Assembly: GCA_964511535.1 (NCBI GenBank)
Contig: CAZEFW010000227.1
Span: 1 to 9,983 of the forward strand
Direction: 5' to 3'
Source: CAZCFB01 sp964511535
GTDB taxonomy: Bacteria; Myxococcota_A; Polyangia; GCA-2747355; CAZCFB01
Length of the DNA: 9,983 nt
The notes under the pieces are model-generated. The model was not told the DNA's origin. It made no database searches and worked only from the letters and a program-made list of their open reading frames with translations. Positions 8,075 through 9,983 of the stretch are shown one piece after another (the stretch's first letter is position 1; every line of letters begins with the position of its first letter). A program made the position numbers and the translations under genes.

Positions 8075-9131
8075 AGGGCAGCAGCTTCTTGATGGCGGTC
8101 TGCAGGTCGGCCACCTTGCTCGGCGTCCTGCGCAGCACCTCGGCCAGCACCCCGTCCTGCCGGATCAGGAACGAGCAGTTGGGGCAGGTGCCGTAGGTGC
8201 ACCAGACCGGGTTGTTGTACTTGCCGGGGGTCAGGTCATCCACCAGCAGCAGGTGCTTGTGCTTGATGTTGGCCTCGTGCACCTTGGCGTTGGCCACCCG
8301 CCCCGCGTATGTCAGCGGGTTGGACAGCGAGCTGTACTTGGCCTCCCAGACCTTGCCGTTGTACGGGCTCGGATCCGGCGACTTGGGGTGCGCCTCGACG
8401 GTGTAGACATAGACGAACTGAACATGGTCGGCGTAGGTCTTGCTCTTGTAGCTCGTGGCGGCGAGGGTCGCGAGGGCAGGCACGCTGCCCTGGTGCGGCG
8501 GTCAGGTATACGAGCCGAGCTGCAACCAGACCGGCCCCTTCTTGAGCAGGTCGGCCAGGGCGTACGCCTTGCCCGCCGTGTCCTTGAGTGAAAACGCCAC
8601 GGCCCGCTGGCCCGCCTTGACCGCGGTGAACCAGCCGGTCCTGTTGCTCTGGGAGAACGGCGTCTTCGGCCAGCCCAGGCAGTTGTGCTGCAGCTTGGTC
8701 GAGAGGGTCGGGCCGGTGACGCCGTCAGGCGCGGCGCCCAGATCCGGCGAAGGCGGCCCGGCGTCGGCGGCCACGCCGGCGCCGCAGGAGATGACCCCCG
8801 CGCTGGCGAAGTGGCACGAGGCGCAGCCGGTGAGGTTGTGCTTGGCGCCGTGGCAGGTGACGCACCCGGACTTGGCCACGTCGTGGTCCTTCTTTTTACT
8901 CAGCGCGCCGTTGGGGGCGCAGGCGCCGTTGCCCCCGTGGCAAGCCGCGCAGCTCGACGGCTCGGTCTGGGTGTGGTCGCTCTCGGGCAGCAGGTGGCAC
9001 GCCGCGCATCCTGGCGCGCGCCAGCCGGCGTGGCTGGCCGTCAAGATCGGGGCCTCGCTCTCGTCGCACCCGGCGGCCGGCGACAGGGCCGCGGCCAGGG
9101 CAACGCACATCATCATCCGTATCGGGCGCAT
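8073..9131 (-). CDS. Tetrahaem cytochrome c / deiodinase-like selenoprotein (lipoprotein), in-frame TGA read as selenocysteine
   Basis: Read through the TGA at 8502-8504, the gene encodes 352 residues with Sec210. The ATG at 9131 has a strong ribosome binding site, GGAGGTGA. Residues 1-22 are a lipoprotein signal with Cys22 as the likely lipidated residue (Ala-Ala-Gly-Cys, a slightly weak lipobox). Residues 34-107 hold four haem-c motifs (Cys42, Cys61, Cys90, Cys103), each preceded by a possible distal ligand (His34, His53, His83, His98). After a Pro/Asp/Gly linker, residues about 155-352 form a redoxin fold with Gly-Ser-Tyr-Thr-Sec210-Pro-Pro, Val-Tyr-Val-Tyr-Thr-Val-Glu246-Ala-His248 and a late Gly-Thr-Cys-Pro-Asn-Cys before the final strands. 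The Sec context and Glu-Ala-His are deiodinase-family hallmarks. Likely role: an envelope selenoenzyme (dehalogenation, peroxide or other reduction) fed with electrons through its haems. The substrate is unknown. A pseudogene or sequencing error is the alternative, but the SECIS-like hairpin argues against it. Confidence 0.88.
8473..8491 (-). promoter_or_regulatory. Bacterial SECIS-like hairpin in the coding region
   Basis: On the minus strand, AGGGCAG (8491-8485), loop CGUGC (8484-8480) and CUGCCCU (8479-8473) form a perfect 7-bp stem with a 5-nt loop. The stem starts 10 nt after the UGA. Counting the U of UGA as 1, the loop G and U are bases 22 and 23. In E. coli fdhF the SelB-contacting loop G and U are bases 23 and 24. 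Below the stem the pairing is interrupted by mismatches. Position and loop content fit SelB-directed selenocysteine insertion; a bulged U like that of fdhF is not evident. Confidence 0.75.
8502..8504 (-). other. Recoded UGA codon (selenocysteine 210)
   Basis: The codon lies in frame between Thr209 and Pro211. Coding quality, GC-rich third positions and family motifs continue without a frame change on its far side, to a stop at 8073-8075. In thioredoxin-fold relatives this position is the nucleophilic Cys, and in deiodinases it is Sec. Translation starting at the next in-frame GTG (8483) would lack both a signal peptide and the active site, so a separate downstream gene is unlikely. Confidence 0.88.
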
Positions 9132-9132
9132 G

Positions 9133-9140
9133 TCACCTCC
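9133..9140 (-). promoter_or_regulatory. Strong ribosome binding site deciding the selenoprotein start
   Basis: The minus-strand sequence GGAGGTGA is complementary over 8 bases to the usual 16S rRNA 3' end. It lies directly before the ATG at 9131, with 4 bases between the GGAGG core and the ATG. It selects Met1 over the run of Met codons 6-8 and over farther upstream in-frame starts, which would run antisense through the neighbouring gene. Confidence 0.7.
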
Positions 9141-9176
9141 CGGGTCCCGGCAGGGGCCGGGCCCTTGCCTACTTGC

Positions 9177-9182
9177 ATTATG
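9177..9182 (-). promoter_or_regulatory. Candidate -10 box for the selenoprotein gene
   Basis: CATAAT on the minus strand matches the sigma-70 -10 consensus at five of six bases. It lies about 45 bases upstream of the start at 9131, inside the short divergent intergenic region. No good -35 box is found at 16-18 bases upstream, so the call is tentative. Confidence 0.3.
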
Positions 9183-9209
9183 CCCCCGATGCGATTTGAA
9201 TGGGCACTC

Positions 9210-9983
9210 GTGAAGCGACTCGCCCTGACCATTCTCCTCCTCGCCCTGCCGGGCCAAGCGCTGGCCAACCCCGCCGCCAAGGCCAAGGCGCGCGAGCACT
9301 TCGAGCGCGGCGAGACCCAGTACCGGCTGGGCAACTTCGCCCGGGCGCTCAAGGAGTACCAGACCGCGCTGAAGCATGTGCGCCGGCCGAGCATCATCTT
9401 CAACATCGCCCAGAGCTACCGCCAGCTCGGCGAGTACCGGCGCGCGGTGTTCTACTACAAGCTCTACCTGTCCGACTGGGAGCGGGTACACCCGGATCGG
9501 ACGGCGCCCTACAGGACAGAGGTCAAGGAGCATATCCGCCGGCTGGCGGCGGCCGCGCGGCGCAAGGAAGCCGAAAAGAAGGACGGCCCCGGGTTTGACG
9601 AACCCCCTGGCCCTGGCGCGGCCAGCGTCCAGCTCGACGGCGCCCCGGACGGCGCGCGGGTCTTCGTCGACGGCGTGCTCATCGCCCGCACCCCGCTGGA
9701 GGTGCCGCTGTCCATGTCTCCGGGCCAGCATCGCATCGAGGTGGTGGCCAGGGGCTCGGAGCCCTTCACCCAGAACCTCAGCCTCGCCAGCGGCGAGCAC
9801 AAGCGGGTGCTGGTGGACGTGGGGCCCGCCCTGCCGCGCAAGCGGGACAAGACCTACCTCGCCATAGGCGTGCCGGCGCTGGCCCTGGGCCTCGGCATGG
9901 AGGTGATGGCCATCGTGGCCTCGGTAAAGGGCAACGAGCTGGTCATCGGCGTGGACGACGCCCAGCTGAGCACGTACAAGACG
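9210..9983 (+). CDS. TPR-PEGA domain envelope protein (3' end outside window)
   Basis: The frame is open to the window end (258 residues seen). From the GTG at 9210 the product begins with an ideal signal peptide: Lys-Arg, a Leu-rich core, and Ala-Leu-Ala cleavage near residue 19. In-frame ATGs at 9189 and 9180 would lengthen the n-region; none of the three has a clear ribosome binding site, so the start is uncertain. Residues about 22-90 form TPR-like helix pairs (Gly-Asn-Phe-x-x-Ala-Leu-x-x-Tyr, then Ser-Tyr-x-x-Leu-Gly-Glu-Tyr). A charged linker follows, then a PEGA domain (about 140-205) with Gly-Ala-x-Val-x-Val-Asp-Gly and Thr-Pro-Leu-x-Val-Pro-Leu. A hydrophobic segment at about 215-238 may be a membrane helix. 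TPR-PEGA proteins are common in myxobacterial envelopes, often near Ser/Thr kinases, as protein- or wall-binding components. Confidence 0.85.
   Translation, partial: MKRLALTILLLALPGQALANPAAKAKAREHFERGETQYRLGNFARALKEYQTALKHVRRPSIIFNIAQSYRQLGEYRRAVFYYKLYLSDWERVHPDRTAPYRTEVKEHIRRLAAAARRKEAEKKDGPGFDEPPGPGAASVQLDGAPDGARVFVDGVLIARTPLEVPLSMSPGQHRIEVVARGSEPFTQNLSLASGEHKRVLVDVGPALPRKRDKTYLAIGVPALALGLGMEVMAIVASVKGNELVIGVDDAQLSTYKT

Noticed and set aside
8502..8504. TGA as a genuine stop giving a truncated cytochrome plus a small separate gene or pseudogene
   Set aside because: The frame continues without shift, keeps GC-rich third positions and supplies the remaining conserved half of the same fold. 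The stop sits exactly at the active-site Sec position of the family, with a SECIS-like hairpin after it.
9132..9800. N-terminal extension of the selenoprotein frame upstream of 9131 on the minus strand
   Set aside because: It runs antisense through the TPR-PEGA gene. The ATG at 9131 has a strong ribosome binding site and starts a lipoprotein signal.

Overview
The window is very GC-rich, with G or C at most third codon positions. It carries a membrane-anchored Hanks-type Ser/Thr kinase with a Pro/Ala-rich linker, Cys-rich and Pro/Asp/Gly-linker lipoproteins, a TPR-PEGA protein and frequent GTG starts. This suggests a myxobacterium or another member of the former Deltaproteobacteria. That assignment is inference; there is no rRNA or marker gene here.

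Layout. Positions 1-309 hold the 3' end of an unidentified helical protein, convergent with an unidentified Cys/His-rich protein (316-801, minus). A compact plus-strand operon follows: an NAD-type short-chain dehydrogenase (902-1651), an SCP-x type thiolase (1666-2823) and a DUF35 zinc-ribbon/OB-fold partner (2827-3285). Together they look like the last two steps of a beta-oxidation-like pathway, oxidation of a 3-hydroxyacyl-CoA and then thiolytic cleavage by a thiolase/DUF35 complex. Next come an AmpG-like muropeptide permease (3335-4642), the kinase (4744-6648) and a secreted lipoprotein with a six-cysteine module and a propeller-like body (6723-8045).

The most notable locus is on the minus strand at 8073-9131. 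A reading frame with a lipoprotein signal and four CxxCH haem motifs runs into an in-frame TGA at 8502-8504. It continues in the same frame into the rest of a thioredoxin-fold domain. The context Gly-Ser-Tyr-Thr-[TGA]-Pro-Pro, plus a downstream Val-Tyr-x5-Glu-Ala-His segment, matches the active site of iodothyronine-deiodinase-like proteins, where that position is selenocysteine. Just after the TGA lies a perfect 7-bp hairpin with a GU-containing loop, spaced almost as in the E. coli fdhF SECIS. I read the gene as one 352-residue selenoprotein: a lipid-anchored tetrahaem cytochrome c fused to a deiodinase-like selenoenzyme domain.

Divergent from it, a TPR-PEGA envelope protein (from about 9210) runs off the window end. 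No RNA genes, CRISPR arrays, insertion sequences or attachment sites were seen. No stretch over 300 bases lacks a gene; the longest gaps, about 100 bp at 802-901 and 4643-4743, hold only candidate regulatory sites.
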